A DNA stretch of 64,000 nt, taken from assembly GCF_000479045.1 (NCBI RefSeq), contig NZ_KI518203.1, forward strand, positions 27,549 to 91,548, in the 5' to 3' direction. Positions within the stretch are counted from its first letter, which is position 1. Every line of letters begins with the position of its first letter. The notes below the pieces were generated by a model that saw nothing but the letters and a program-made list of their open reading frames with translations, had not been told where the DNA came from and searched no databases. The DNA is from Cetobacterium somerae ATCC BAA-474. Its GTDB lineage: Bacteria > Fusobacteriota > Fusobacteriia > Fusobacteriales > Fusobacteriaceae. Positions 45,310-53,403 of this stretch are shown here, in pieces. A program made the position numbers and the translations under genes.

Positions 45310-47123
45310 TCTCTATCACCTAAAACCAAACCTGTCGCTACAGCATTTCTAGGCCCTTCTATTCCTCTTATATTTCCGCAACCAGCAACTACACCGTATT
45401 TAGAAAGAGCTTCCGTTATCATCTCTGGTATTTCAAAGTCAAGAGCTGATCCACCTACAATTATTACAAACTCAAAATCTCTAATATTTTTAGTTAAAGA
45501 TATTTTTTTTAAGGCTCTCTCTGAATTTGCTACAAAAACTCTTCTTTTACTCTCTCTCCTAATATCTCTAATTCTTTCTAAAGTATTTTGAATATCTATT
45601 GGAATAAGCTCACCATTTTTTACTAATACATTTTTTGCATATATGCTCGGTGATAAAGGCTCATTAAAAAACTGCACACTTCCATCTTCGTACCTTATAT
45701 GAAAAAAAGATTCTACTTTTGCTAGTGGATATTTTTTAATATCTTCAGCTAAATTAAAATTTTCAACTCCAAGTTCTTTCTGAATTAATAAAGTTACCAT
45801 ATTTCCTGCACCAGCTAAATGAGTATGAGCTTTTCTTCCAAATTTATCTATACTACAAGCATCTGTTGATCCAGCTCCAATATCAATTATAGCCAATGGC
45901 TTTCCTGTTCCTGGAGTAGTTAAAGCTCCTTTTATAGCCATATCTGCTTCTACTCCACCAACTTCTACTTCTATGCCTAATTCACTTTTTATTAATCTTG
46001 CTAAATTTTCCATTTGATTTTTTTCAGTTCCTACCATTACTGCCAATCCTACAGCATTTTCAAGCATAAATTCACCAGCTAAACCACCTTTTATTCTCTG
46101 AGGAACAAAGGTGTCAACTGCTAGTAAATCTTTTATTTTTATATCCTCTATATTTTCTCCTGTAAATTTACTCATTGTATTTTTTACATTTCTTAACATT
46201 CCACCAACATTTGTTCCATCTTCTCCAAAAATATCTTGAACATTTAGAAAAGATATCTTTTCCATAATTTTTTCAGCACCTTCTTGTATGCCTACCTCTT
46301 CAGTTGTTTTACAACCTTTTATGTAGATATTTCCAGCTGGAATAATTTTTTCTTTCACATCTCCTTGAGGAGTTTTTATTACAACACCTGATCTATTTCC
46401 TATAAGAGCTTTTGATAAAGGAACCACTTTTTTTGTTTCTTCTGAGGTTAAATTAAAAATTGTCGCTATTCCATATGGATTTGAAATTTTTTCAATAACT
46501 CTTCCCTTTTCAGCTACTTCAATACAGCATTTAACACCTAAAGGTATTTTTTCAATTAGTTGAACTTCATCAACTATTGGAATTTTTATTAGTAATCTAT
46601 TATTTACAAGAACACCATCATCTCTTTGTAAAATAGCTCCCTTTATTTTTACTCCTCTATTTATTTCAGAATTTAAAATTTTTGCTATTTCTAAAAAATT
46701 TTTATCTTTATTTGCTATAACAATATACTCTTCATCTAATAGACTACACTTTAGTTCTTTTAAATTATCTATATTAATCGTTAAACCTATTCCTATTCCA
46801 CAACCTCCAGGAGTATCCGGATTATGCCCAATCATAGTAGATTCAGTTATTATTGTTTCTGTTATCGTTTCCATGGAAACATCTCCAATTACTGGAGTTG
46901 CCTCATTTATTCTAATCAAATCTAAGTCTTCTAATTTAAAATCTAATTTTTCTAACAATGAGAAAATTGCCTTTTTTATGCCCTCTATATTTTCTTCTGT
47001 TCCTTTTAAGCCTGTAGTCTTATAAAGAGAACTACCTAAAAATTTAATTTCAGAGTCTGTTACTCTAGCTAAAGCTACCTCCGTAGTCGCATTTCCTATG
47101 TCAATACCTGCAATAATTTTCAT
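45303..47123 (-). CDS. dhaF: Glycerol/diol dehydratase reactivase, large subunit
   Basis: 606 residues, DhaF/PduG/DdrA family with an actin/Hsp70-like ATPase fold. AGIDIGNATTEVALARV at the N-terminus, GHNPDTPGGCGIGIGLTI, PLAIIDIGAGSTDACSI, and IIVGGSALDFEIPEMI and RGIEGPRNAVATGLVLG near the end. Uses ATP to exchange inactive for intact adenosylcobalamin. Encoded 13 nt after the small dehydratase subunit. Confidence 0.97.
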   Translation of the reverse strand: MKIIAGIDIGNATTEVALARVTDSEIKFLGSSLYKTTGLKGTEENIEGIKKAIFSLLEKLDFKLEDLDLIRINEATPVIGDVSMETITETIITESTMIGHNPDTPGGCGIGIGLTINIDNLKELKCSLLDEEYIVIANKDKNFLEIAKILNSEINRGVKIKGAILQRDDGVLVNNRLLIKIPIVDEVQLIEKIPLGVKCCIEVAEKGRVIEKISNPYGIATIFNLTSEETKKVVPLSKALIGNRSGVVIKTPQGDVKEKIIPAGNIYIKGCKTTEEVGIQEGAEKIMEKISFLNVQDIFGEDGTNVGGMLRNVKNTMSKFTGENIEDIKIKDLLAVDTFVPQRIKGGLAGEFMLENAVGLAVMVGTEKNQMENLARLIKSELGIEVEVGGVEADMAIKGALTTPGTGKPLAIIDIGAGSTDACSIDKFGRKAHTHLAGAGNMVTLLIQKELGVENFNLAEDIKKYPLAKVESFFHIRYEDGSVQFFNEPLSPSIYAKNVLVKNGELIPIDIQNTLERIRDIRRESKRRVFVANSERALKKISLTKNIRDFEFVIIVGGSALDFEIPEMITEALSKYGVVAGCGNIRGIEGPRNAVATGLVLGDREC

Positions 47124-47136
47124 AATTAAATTGCTC

Positions 47137-47559
47137 CTAATCTTTTCTTAACTTTCCTCTTTTTTCATAAATATCTGCAGCCTCTCTAACAAAATTTGCA
47201 TTTACAACTGCTCCATATTTATTCTCAAGCTCATCAGCTATAGCTAAAAGTTCCTCTTTAGATGATCTATTTGGTCTTAAAGCATTATAAATCTCTAATA
47301 TTCTTTCATCTGAGATTTTTACTAATTCACTAGCTCTTTGAAAATTTCTTTTTATAGTAGGCTGCCCTGCTGTTTCAGCTACTTCCCCTTGAAGATTAAG
47401 TGTTTCTGAAGAGATTCTAATATCTTGAGCTTTAATATTTTCATCTAAAACGTTTTCTAAAGTGATATCATCTAACGTTTTTCCAGTTGGAGTTTTTAAC
47501 CACTCTTTTCTCTTCTCTCCTAAAGGATAATCTAATTCGATATTAATTTTTTTGTTCAT
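47137..47559 (-). CDS. dhaE: B12-dependent glycerol dehydratase, small subunit
   Basis: 140 residues: DYPLGEKRKEWLKTPTGKTLDDITLENVLDE, RNFQRASELVKISDERILEIYNALRPNRSSKEELL and VREAADIYEKRGKLRKD, all standard. The length matches the glycerol dehydratase small subunit (about 141) rather than PduE (about 173), because the N-terminal extension used for microcompartment targeting or low solubility in PduE is absent. Confidence 0.94.
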   Translation of the reverse strand: MNKKINIELDYPLGEKRKEWLKTPTGKTLDDITLENVLDENIKAQDIRISSETLNLQGEVAETAGQPTIKRNFQRASELVKISDERILEIYNALRPNRSSKEELLAIADELENKYGAVVNANFVREAADIYEKRGKLRKD

Positions 47560-47570
47560 CTTTCATCTCC

Positions 47571-48119
47571 TTATTCAAAAGTATATTCTAACTCTTCAGG
47601 TTTTTCATTTTCTTTTACATGCTTTGTTTCTTTTATATGTAATAAAGCTGCTTTTGCTTGATATTTTGGTCTCACCATTTGATCACTTATAACAGGTACT
47701 GGATTAGGCGATTCTCCTTTAGCATATTTAGCTGCATTTTTACCAATTAATCTATAAATTTCTGGGGTCAAAAGAGGTGCCTGTGGAAATAATTCCAGAT
47801 TATTTAACGGAAGTAAATCCTTTTGATGTATAACTGTTGTTCCCTTTGATTGTATTCCTATCCCTATTCCAGATCCACTTAATTTAGCTGCATCATTTGC
47901 AATAAAACAAACATCTGACGTTCTATTTACACGTACTACTCTAGCAATTAAACCTTCCTCTTCTATTCCTGCTATTAATTCCATTAAGACCATATCATGA
48001 GGAACATCTGTTATTGTTTTATGTTGATATTTTTTAAAAGCTGGAGCTAGTCCTATAACTACCTCTTCTATTCTATCACCTTTTTTCGCAATTCCAACCT
48101 CTTTTATTTTTATTTCCAT
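47571..48119 (-). CDS. dhaC: B12-dependent glycerol dehydratase, medium subunit
   Basis: 182 residues. [62 protein letters not shown] and [37 protein letters not shown] are family features of the medium (cofactor-binding) subunit. It is nearer DhaC (about 194) than PduD (about 224) in length, lacking the N-terminal encapsulation segment. Confidence 0.95.
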   Translation of the reverse strand: MEIKIKEVGIAKKGDRIEEVVIGLAPAFKKYQHKTITDVPHDMVLMELIAGIEEEGLIARVVRVNRTSDVCFIANDAAKLSGSGIGIGIQSKGTTVIHQKDLLPLNNLELFPQAPLLTPEIYRLIGKNAAKYAKGESPNPVPVISDQMVRPKYQAKAALLHIKETKHVKENEKPEELEYTFE

Positions 48120-48128
48120 TTTTTCCTC

Positions 48129-49793
48129 CTATTCAATACTCTCTGGCTTTATTGCTGTTGGAATATTAGAAATTTCATTCCATCTTTCTTCACTAATTCT
48201 ATAGCCACTTCCTGGTCCCATATAATCATTTTTATCATTTATTGCACTTACAATTTTAAAATCTTTATTTAAAATTGCTGAAGTTTGAAGATAATCTCCA
48301 GAAACCCTTTGTTTTAACATATTTAATACATTTTCAGCAACATCTTTAAATCCACTTTTGCTTAAGGCCTTTACTAAATCTAAACCTGTTATTCCTCTTT
48401 TTAAAAGTTCTTCAGCTCCTTTTAAATCTTGAACAACATCTCTAACTGGCATATCTTTACTACCATGAGCATATGTAGCCGCATATACTTCTTCGTCTGT
48501 TATTTCTGGGAGATCTAACTCTTTAAACAATCCTTGAATTGCTTTTGCTGCTTTATTTCTTATTTTTATTACCTCATCTTCAGAAACTGGTCTCAATCCA
48601 CCGTCAACTTTTAAATCTCTTTGTAAAATATTGTAATCATCAAAATCTTCTGCGTCAAAATTGGATCCTGCAAACATATTATCATAATTTGGTACTGCAC
48701 TATATCCAGAGAATATAAAATCTGTTCCTGGTAACATCTGCATTAAAGTTCTTGCTGTTCTTCTTATATCAGAATGAGAGAAAGTTTGATCATTAGCTGA
48801 AGCACATTCTAAATCTAAAAGCATTGCTATTAAATTTTCTCCTAAAACCGCTCTTATACCTCCTGGTAAAGCCCCTGGCATTCCTATACAACTTACTGCA
48901 CCATTTTGCAATCCTTGAACACCTGCTCCTCTTGTTATGTAAATACATCTTGTCTCTAAATACAACATTGATTTACCTTCTGAATATCCCATTAAGGCTT
49001 CTGATCCTGTACCTGAAGTAAATCTCATTTTTAACCCTCTTGAAGCATATGCCGATGCTAAAAATGCTTTAGACCAAGGCGTATCGTCTCCGTCGGTAAA
49101 TACTTGCTCTGTCCCATAAACTGAAACTGTTTCTGCATAACTTGTAAATCCTCTCATTCCAAGTTCTAACTCTGTTGCTTCTTCCACTGAACATTGAGTT
49201 AGTACTCCACCTCTTCCCACTTGAGAACCCACAAAAATTGCAATAGCATTAAATGGTGCATATCTTACAATTCCCACTGTTGTTTCCTGCTCATCAAAAC
49301 CTCTTATTGCAGCCTCTGCTGCGTCTGCTGCAATTTGAACTGGATTATCTCTTAAATTAGTCACATGACATTGATTGGAAGGAGTTTTTCTAGCTCTCAT
49401 TTTTTGAACAGCCATCATCATTTCTACAACATTTAAATGACTAATAACTTCTACCATCTTCGCTGGTGTGATTCCTGTTGTTATTTTCAAAATTTCTTCT
49501 TTTTTTACATTTATATCAACTAATTTTTTCGCTATTTCAAGTGTTGATAAATTCATAGCTTCTTCAGCATATCTTAAATCAATTGCATAATCAGCTATAA
49601 AAAGATCAATCATATCAAACTCTTCTCTTTTTTTACCATCTAATTCAATTATTTTTCCATCTTTAATTACAAGACTTGGTTTAGGATCTAAAGGACTATC
49701 CATAGCTATTAATCCCTCTTCTTTCCATTCACCTATAAATCCATCTTTATTTACTGCACGTTCACTTAAAACTTCAAAACGTTTTGATCTCAT
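48129..49793 (-). CDS. dhaB: B12-dependent glycerol dehydratase, large subunit
   Basis: 554 residues. MRSKRFEVLSERAVNKDGFIGEW, MDSPLDPKPSL, TPSNQCHVTNLRDNPVQIAADAAEA, the active-site stretches GIVRYAPFNAIAIFVGSQVGRGG and TGSEALMGYSEGKSMLYLE, and DLECASANDQTFSHSDIRRTART are all hallmarks. Dehydrates glycerol to 3-hydroxypropionaldehyde (or propanediol to propanal) by an adenosylcobalamin radical. Glycerol preference is inferred from the subunit lengths and the 1,3-propanediol dehydrogenase next door. Confidence 0.96.
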   Translation of the reverse strand: MRSKRFEVLSERAVNKDGFIGEWKEEGLIAMDSPLDPKPSLVIKDGKIIELDGKKREEFDMIDLFIADYAIDLRYAEEAMNLSTLEIAKKLVDINVKKEEILKITTGITPAKMVEVISHLNVVEMMMAVQKMRARKTPSNQCHVTNLRDNPVQIAADAAEAAIRGFDEQETTVGIVRYAPFNAIAIFVGSQVGRGGVLTQCSVEEATELELGMRGFTSYAETVSVYGTEQVFTDGDDTPWSKAFLASAYASRGLKMRFTSGTGSEALMGYSEGKSMLYLETRCIYITRGAGVQGLQNGAVSCIGMPGALPGGIRAVLGENLIAMLLDLECASANDQTFSHSDIRRTARTLMQMLPGTDFIFSGYSAVPNYDNMFAGSNFDAEDFDDYNILQRDLKVDGGLRPVSEDEVIKIRNKAAKAIQGLFKELDLPEITDEEVYAATYAHGSKDMPVRDVVQDLKGAEELLKRGITGLDLVKALSKSGFKDVAENVLNMLKQRVSGDYLQTSAILNKDFKIVSAINDKNDYMGPGSGYRISEERWNEISNIPTAIKPESIE

Positions 49794-49808
49794 CGTTCCT
49801 CCTATAAA

Positions 49809-50225
49809 TTATAAAGAATTTAATGCTGCTTTTGCTATCTCCATATCCTCTTCTACAGTTCCACCACTTACTCCAACTGCTCCTACAATTTCATCATTTA
49901 TTATAATTGGGAATCCTCCACCAAAAGTTATTATTCTAGAGTTATTTGTCAAATTTAAACCATATAAACTTTGTCCTGGTAAAACTACTTCACTAAGCTC
50001 ATTTGTCCCACTCTTTAATGCCCATGCTGTAAAAGCTTTATTAATCGCTATATCAACACTTGTTACAAAAGCTTCATCCATTCTTTCTAAATACAATAAA
50101 TTACCACCATTATCTACTACTGAAAACACAACTGGGACTTTTATTTCCAATGCTTTTTTCAAAGCTGCTTTACCCATTTTCTTTGAAGCTTCTAAAGTAA
50201 TTTGATTAAAACTCTTAACAACCAT
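49809..50225 (-). CDS. GlcG/HbpS-family protein (DUF336)
   Basis: 138 residues: ITLEASKKMGKAALKKALEIKVPVVFSVVDNGGNLLYLERMDEA, then AINKAFTAWALKSGT and ITFGGGFPIIINDEIVGAVGVSGGTVEEDMEIA, the GlcG/HbpS pattern. The same domain forms the C-terminus of PduO and proteins in glycerol and diol regulons; related proteins bind haem or corrinoid. First gene of the dehydratase operon, 15 nt before dhaB. A cofactor role is inference. Confidence 0.9.
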   Translation of the reverse strand: MVVKSFNQITLEASKKMGKAALKKALEIKVPVVFSVVDNGGNLLYLERMDEAFVTSVDIAINKAFTAWALKSGTNELSEVVLPGQSLYGLNLTNNSRIITFGGGFPIIINDEIVGAVGVSGGTVEEDMEIAKAALNSL

Positions 50226-50352
50226 AACTTTTCCTCCCTATACTTTTTATTTTTTTGTTCGTATATCGAATATTAACAACTTTTTCTATATACTTCAAGG
50301 TAATAATCAATCTTAGATTTGTACTTTCTTGTCATTTTTTATATTTTTGATT

Positions 50353-50383
50353 TTTTTTTACCATTTTTAGGTATTTTTTTACC
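50353..50383 (+). promoter_or_regulatory. 21-bp-spaced direct repeat upstream of dhaT
   Basis: The decamer TTTTTTTACC occurs at 50353-50362 and 50374-50383, exactly 21 bp (two helical turns) apart, directly upstream of the dhaT leader. AraC-family activators commonly bind such repeats. A related TTACCTTG lies on the minus strand at 50296-50303, facing the dehydratase operon. The PocR-type regulator is the natural candidate; low-complexity sequence makes chance possible. Confidence 0.45.
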
Positions 50384-50455
50384 TTGTTTACATCTTGTTT
50401 TTTTGTTACTCTTAAACTGAAACAAGAACTACTTTATTTTGGGAGGAGATTATTA

Positions 50456-51613
50456 ATGAGATTTTATGATTATTTAATGCCTAGTGTTAACTTTTTTGGC
50501 CCTGGATGCCTTAGTGTAGTTGGGGATAGAGCTCAAATACTTAATGGAAAAAAAGCTTTAATCGTTACTGATAAATTTTTACACTCTTTAAAAGATGGAG
50601 CTGTAGAAAAAACTATAAAGTATTTAAACGAAGCTGGTATAGATAGTGTTGTATTTGATAATGTTGAGCCTAATCCTAAAGATACAAATGTATACGAAGG
50701 TGCAAATATGTATAAAAAAGAAGGGTGCGACATGATAATAACTGTAGGTGGAGGTTCTCCTCACGACTGCGGTAAGGGTATTGGAATAGCTGTTACACAT
50801 CCTGGTGATATTTGCGACTACGCTGGAATTGAGACTCTTATAAATCCACTTCCTCCTATTATAGCCATCAATACAACTGCTGGAACTGCTTCTGAGGTTA
50901 CTAGACACGCTGTTATTACTAATACTAAAACTAAAGTTAAATTTGTTATTGTAAGCTGGAGAAATCTACCTCAAGTTTCTATCAATGACCCATTACTTAT
51001 GGTTGGAAAACCTGCTGGTTTAACTGCTGCAACAGGTATGGATGCTCTTACTCATGCTATTGAAGCTTATGTTTCTAAAGATGCTAATCCTGTTACAGAT
51101 GCTGCTGCTATTCAAGCAATAAAATTAATTTCACAAAATTTAAGACAAGCTGTTGCTAATGGAGAGAACTTGAAAGCTAGAGAAAATATGGCTTATGGAT
51201 CACTTTTAGCGGGTATGGCTTTTAATAATGGAAACTTAGGATATGTTCATGCTATGGCTCATCAATTAGGTGGACTTTATGATATGCCACATGGTGTTGC
51301 TAACGCTATGTTACTTCCTCATGTTTGTCGTTACAATATGATTGCTAATCCTGAAAAGTTTGCTGATATAGCTGAATTTATGGGAGAGAAAACAGATGGA
51401 CTTTCTGTTATTGAAGCTGCTGAAAAATCAATTGAAGCTATTTTTAGACTTTCAGGAGATGTTGGAATTCCTAAAAGTTTAAAAGAAGCTGGAGTTAAAG
51501 AGGAAGATATTGAACTTATGTCAAGCAACGCATTAAAAGATGGAAATGCATTTAGTAACCCAAGAAAAGGTAATGAGAAAGATATTGCAAATATTTTTAA
51601 AAGTGCTATGTAA
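50456..51613 (+). CDS. dhaT: 1,3-propanediol dehydrogenase (iron-containing alcohol dehydrogenase)
   Basis: 385 residues, matching DhaT (387). RFYDYLMPSVNFFGPGC at the start, NAD-binding GGGSPHDCGKGIG, NTTAGTASEVTRHAVI, and the iron ligands in GMDALTHAIEAY and HAMAHQLGGLYDMPHGVANAMLLPHV. Reduces 3-hydroxypropionaldehyde to 1,3-propanediol with NADH, balancing redox during glycerol fermentation. The ATG at 50456 has GGGAGGAG upstream; the open frame begins 24 codons earlier but that part is leader. Divergent from the dehydratase operon. Confidence 0.96.
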   Translation: MRFYDYLMPSVNFFGPGCLSVVGDRAQILNGKKALIVTDKFLHSLKDGAVEKTIKYLNEAGIDSVVFDNVEPNPKDTNVYEGANMYKKEGCDMIITVGGGSPHDCGKGIGIAVTHPGDICDYAGIETLINPLPPIIAINTTAGTASEVTRHAVITNTKTKVKFVIVSWRNLPQVSINDPLLMVGKPAGLTAATGMDALTHAIEAYVSKDANPVTDAAAIQAIKLISQNLRQAVANGENLKARENMAYGSLLAGMAFNNGNLGYVHAMAHQLGGLYDMPHGVANAMLLPHVCRYNMIANPEKFADIAEFMGEKTDGLSVIEAAEKSIEAIFRLSGDVGIPKSLKEAGVKEEDIELMSSNALKDGNAFSNPRKGNEKDIANIFKSAM

Positions 51614-51619
51614 TAAATA

Positions 51620-51646
51620 AAAGACCTCCAATTGGAGGTCTTTTTT
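51620..51646. terminator. Bidirectional terminator after dhaT
   Basis: Palindrome AAAGACCTCCAA / TTGGAGGTCTTT followed by TTT; ends dhaT and the glycine-zipper lipoprotein gene on the other strand. Confidence 0.9.
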
Positions 51647-52001
51647 AATATGATGAATTATAAGGTTGACTATAATAAGGTTTATTGTATTGTTGATTTG
51701 TATTATACTGAGGCTGATTATATTGTGGTTGGTTATATTGCGGTTGATTATTATAATATGGTTGCTGATTTGTATCTTTTATAGCCTGAGTTTGATCTTG
51801 CACTGAACCAACTAATGCACCTGCTGCTGCACCTATACCTGCTCCTAAAAGAGTTGCTCCAGTATCTCCACCTATCGCTTGTCCTAAAAGAGCTCCTGCT
51901 CCTGCTCCAACTGTTGTCGAACCAATTGTATTTGATCCAACATTAGAGCATCCTGATAAAAGTACTACAGATAAAACTGATAATATTAGATATTTTTTCA
52001 T
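51645..52001 (-). CDS. Glycine-zipper lipoprotein with QPQYN repeats
   Basis: 118 residues. Lipoprotein signal ending VVLLSGCSN (lipidated Cys 18). Residues about 25-68 form a glycine zipper (VGAGAGALLGQAIGGDTGATLLGAG, GAAAGALVG), as in outer-membrane proteins of the OmpA-linker and YMGG type. The tail (75-118) is low-complexity, Gln, Asn, Tyr and Pro-rich, with three perfect QPQYN repeats. It starts 33 nt after the probable selenoprotein gene and may be co-transcribed. Role unknown, envelope located. Confidence 0.8.
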   Translation of the reverse strand: MKKYLILSVLSVVLLSGCSNVGSNTIGSTTVGAGAGALLGQAIGGDTGATLLGAGIGAAAGALVGSVQDQTQAIKDTNQQPYYNNQPQYNQPQYNQPQYNTNQQYNKPYYSQPYNSSY

Positions 52002-52034
52002 ATTAACTCCTTTCTTATATAACTTTTCATAATT

Positions 52035-52331
52035 TTAAAACGTTTCTACATCTATTACCATTGGAAAAAAAGGTATTTTTAACACTTTAAAAATTTTATA
52101 ATTTTTATTTTGTGGAACACTCTCATCTATATAAACATTAACTCCACTAAAAATTATTTTTCTATTTTTACCAAGATTTTTATTTTGTATCTCTGTTAAA
52201 AGTTCAACCTGAACATTAAAAATAACAGGACATCACTTACTACCTTTTGTACTTTCTAAATACATTCTTATATCTTTGATGTTTTTCTTTTCTAAATAGT
52301 TTAAAACTTCTTGAGTAATTTCTATCTTCAT
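52035..52331 (-). CDS. Probable selenoprotein, CC/Se-motif (HesB-like) family, in-frame TGA
   Basis: Reading from ATG at 52331 gives a 98-codon frame to TAA at 52035, interrupted only by TGA at codon 33 (52233-52235). The codon after it is TGT, giving GSK-U-CPVIF, where HesB-like CC/Se-motif proteins have Cys-Cys or Sec-Cys. Both sides fit that small family: ITQEVLNYLEKKNIKDIRMYLE before, and IIFSGVNVYIDESV (the VYVDK-type strand) and VIDVETF after. A stem-loop with a GGU loop lies 18 nt after the TGA (52202-52214), where a bacterial SECIS is expected. The start overlaps the ribosome site and stop region of the 53-residue gene before it. The alternative is a nonsense mutation. Confidence 0.72.
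52202..52214 (-). promoter_or_regulatory. Candidate bacterial SECIS stem-loop
   Basis: Minus strand GUUCA-GGU-UGAAC: a 5-bp stem and GGU loop, flanked by a U-U mismatch and two A-U pairs. The loop guanines are 24-25 nt after the in-frame UGA; in E. coli fdhF they are about 19-20 nt after it, also in a GGU loop. It lies inside the coding region as bacterial SECIS elements do. Confidence 0.6.
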
Positions 52332-52333
52332 TA

Positions 52334-52495
52334 TTATTCCTCTACAATAATAGTTCTATTTATCATAAACTTTATAAGAGAGAATAAAAAGAATGGAGAG
52401 GCTAATCCAAAAGTTATTACAACTAAAACTGTCCATCCTAGTAAAAATAATAAACTATCTGCAAATCCTACATCACATCTTAATCTTCTTGCCAT
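52334..52495 (-). CDS. Small membrane protein upstream of the selenoprotein
   Basis: 53 residues, from ATG at 52495 (ribosome site GAGGTGAAG) to TAA at 52334. N-terminus MARRLRCDVGFADS, then two hydrophobic segments (LLFLLGWTVLVVITFGLA and PFFLFSLIKFMI), then a short tail NRTIIVEE. The stop codon is 2 nt from the start of the selenoprotein gene, so the two are translationally coupled and probably functionally linked. Positive residues at the N-terminus place it on the cytoplasmic side. Family not recognised. Confidence 0.7.
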   Translation of the reverse strand: MARRLRCDVGFADSLLFLLGWTVLVVITFGLASPFFLFSLIKFMINRTIIVEE

Positions 52496-52655
52496 TTTTT
52501 CTTCACCTCTTTTATTTATTTTATTCTATAATAATATATTTTTTCTTTTAATTTTACAAGATTTTTTCTAAACATCTCTTTGATTTTATAGACATTAAAT
52601 AATTAATATTGTATAATAAAAAGATAAAATAAAAGAAAAGTAAGGAGCTATAATA

Positions 52656-53333
52656 ATGACAAAAGAACTATTTAAAGGAAGTGTAGTTTTAAATCCTGTT
52701 CCTGCTGTAGTTATAACATCTAGAAATAAAGATGGTGTTAATAACGCATTTACCGTTGCATGGACAGGTACTATCTGTACTAATCCTCCTATGCTTTCTA
52801 TCTCTATTAGACCTGAGAGATTATCATATGAATATATTAAAGAAACAATGGAGTTTACAGTTAACTTACCAAATACTTTCCAAGTAAGAGAAACTGATTA
52901 TTGTGGTGTTATTTCTGGAAGAGATGTTGATAAAATTAAACATCTAGGGCTTATAGCTAAACCTGGAGAACATGTTAATTCTCCATATTTAGAGGAGTTT
53001 CCTATCAATATCGAATGTAAAGTTAAACAAATCATTCCATTAGGAACACATGATTTATTTTTAGCTGAAGTTGTTGGTTCGCATATCAATAAAAATATTA
53101 TTGATGAAAAAGGTAAAATTCATTTTGAATGGGCTAATTTAATTAATTATTGTCATGGTGAATATTTTCCAATGTCAAAAAAACCTATTGGTCAATTTGG
53201 ATTCTCTGTTGCTAAAAATCCTTTACTAATAGAAAAATATAAGCATATAAAATCTTATACAGAATATAGAGATGAAAAAAATAATAAAAAACCTAAAAAA
53301 AAGGTTAAAAGTAAAGTTAAAAAGAAAAAATAA
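52656..53333 (+). CDS. Flavin reductase-like FMN-binding protein (flavoredoxin type)
   Basis: 225 residues. VVLNPVPAVVITSRNKDGVNNAFTVAWTGTICTNPPMLSISIRPERLSYEYI, then MEFTVNLPNTFQVRETDYCGVISGRDVDK, is the flavin reductase-like domain that binds FMN. HFEWANLINYCHGEYFPM follows. The final 17 residues are almost all Lys, Pro and Val (KKPKKKVKSKVKKKK), an unusual basic tail. Likely an oxidoreductase in anaerobic redox metabolism; partner unknown. AAGGAG ribosome site. Confidence 0.88.
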   Translation: MTKELFKGSVVLNPVPAVVITSRNKDGVNNAFTVAWTGTICTNPPMLSISIRPERLSYEYIKETMEFTVNLPNTFQVRETDYCGVISGRDVDKIKHLGLIAKPGEHVNSPYLEEFPINIECKVKQIIPLGTHDLFLAEVVGSHINKNIIDEKGKIHFEWANLINYCHGEYFPMSKKPIGQFGFSVAKNPLLIEKYKHIKSYTEYRDEKNNKKPKKKVKSKVKKKK

Positions 53334-53344
53334 AATACAATATA

Positions 53345-53382
53345 AAAGAGCAGATGGGCAGCTTATAACCCATCTGCTCTTT
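53345..53382 (+). terminator. Terminator after the flavin reductase gene
   Basis: A perfect 14-bp stem AAAGAGCAGATGGG / CCCATCTGCTCTTT with a 10-nt loop, followed by AATTTAC. It ends just before the ribosome site of the MATE gene. Confidence 0.85.
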
Positions 53383-53403
53383 AATTTACAAAAGGAGTGT
53401 CGC

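Noticed and set aside
52233..52235. TGA as a simple nonsense mutation making a pseudogene
   Set aside because: The rest of the frame is intact, the codon falls exactly at the Sec/Cys position before a Cys, and a SECIS-like stem follows; pseudogene remains the main alternative but is less likely.
52311..52571. Plus-strand open frame of 86 codons (MSNFYLHYY...)
   Set aside because: It is antisense to the 53-residue membrane protein and the start of the selenoprotein gene, has no ribosome site, and its sequence looks like a low-complexity shadow.
53272..53403. 44-codon N-terminal extension of the MATE transporter
   Set aside because: It overlaps the lysine-rich end of the flavin reductase gene and its terminator; a good ribosome site precedes the ATG at 53404.
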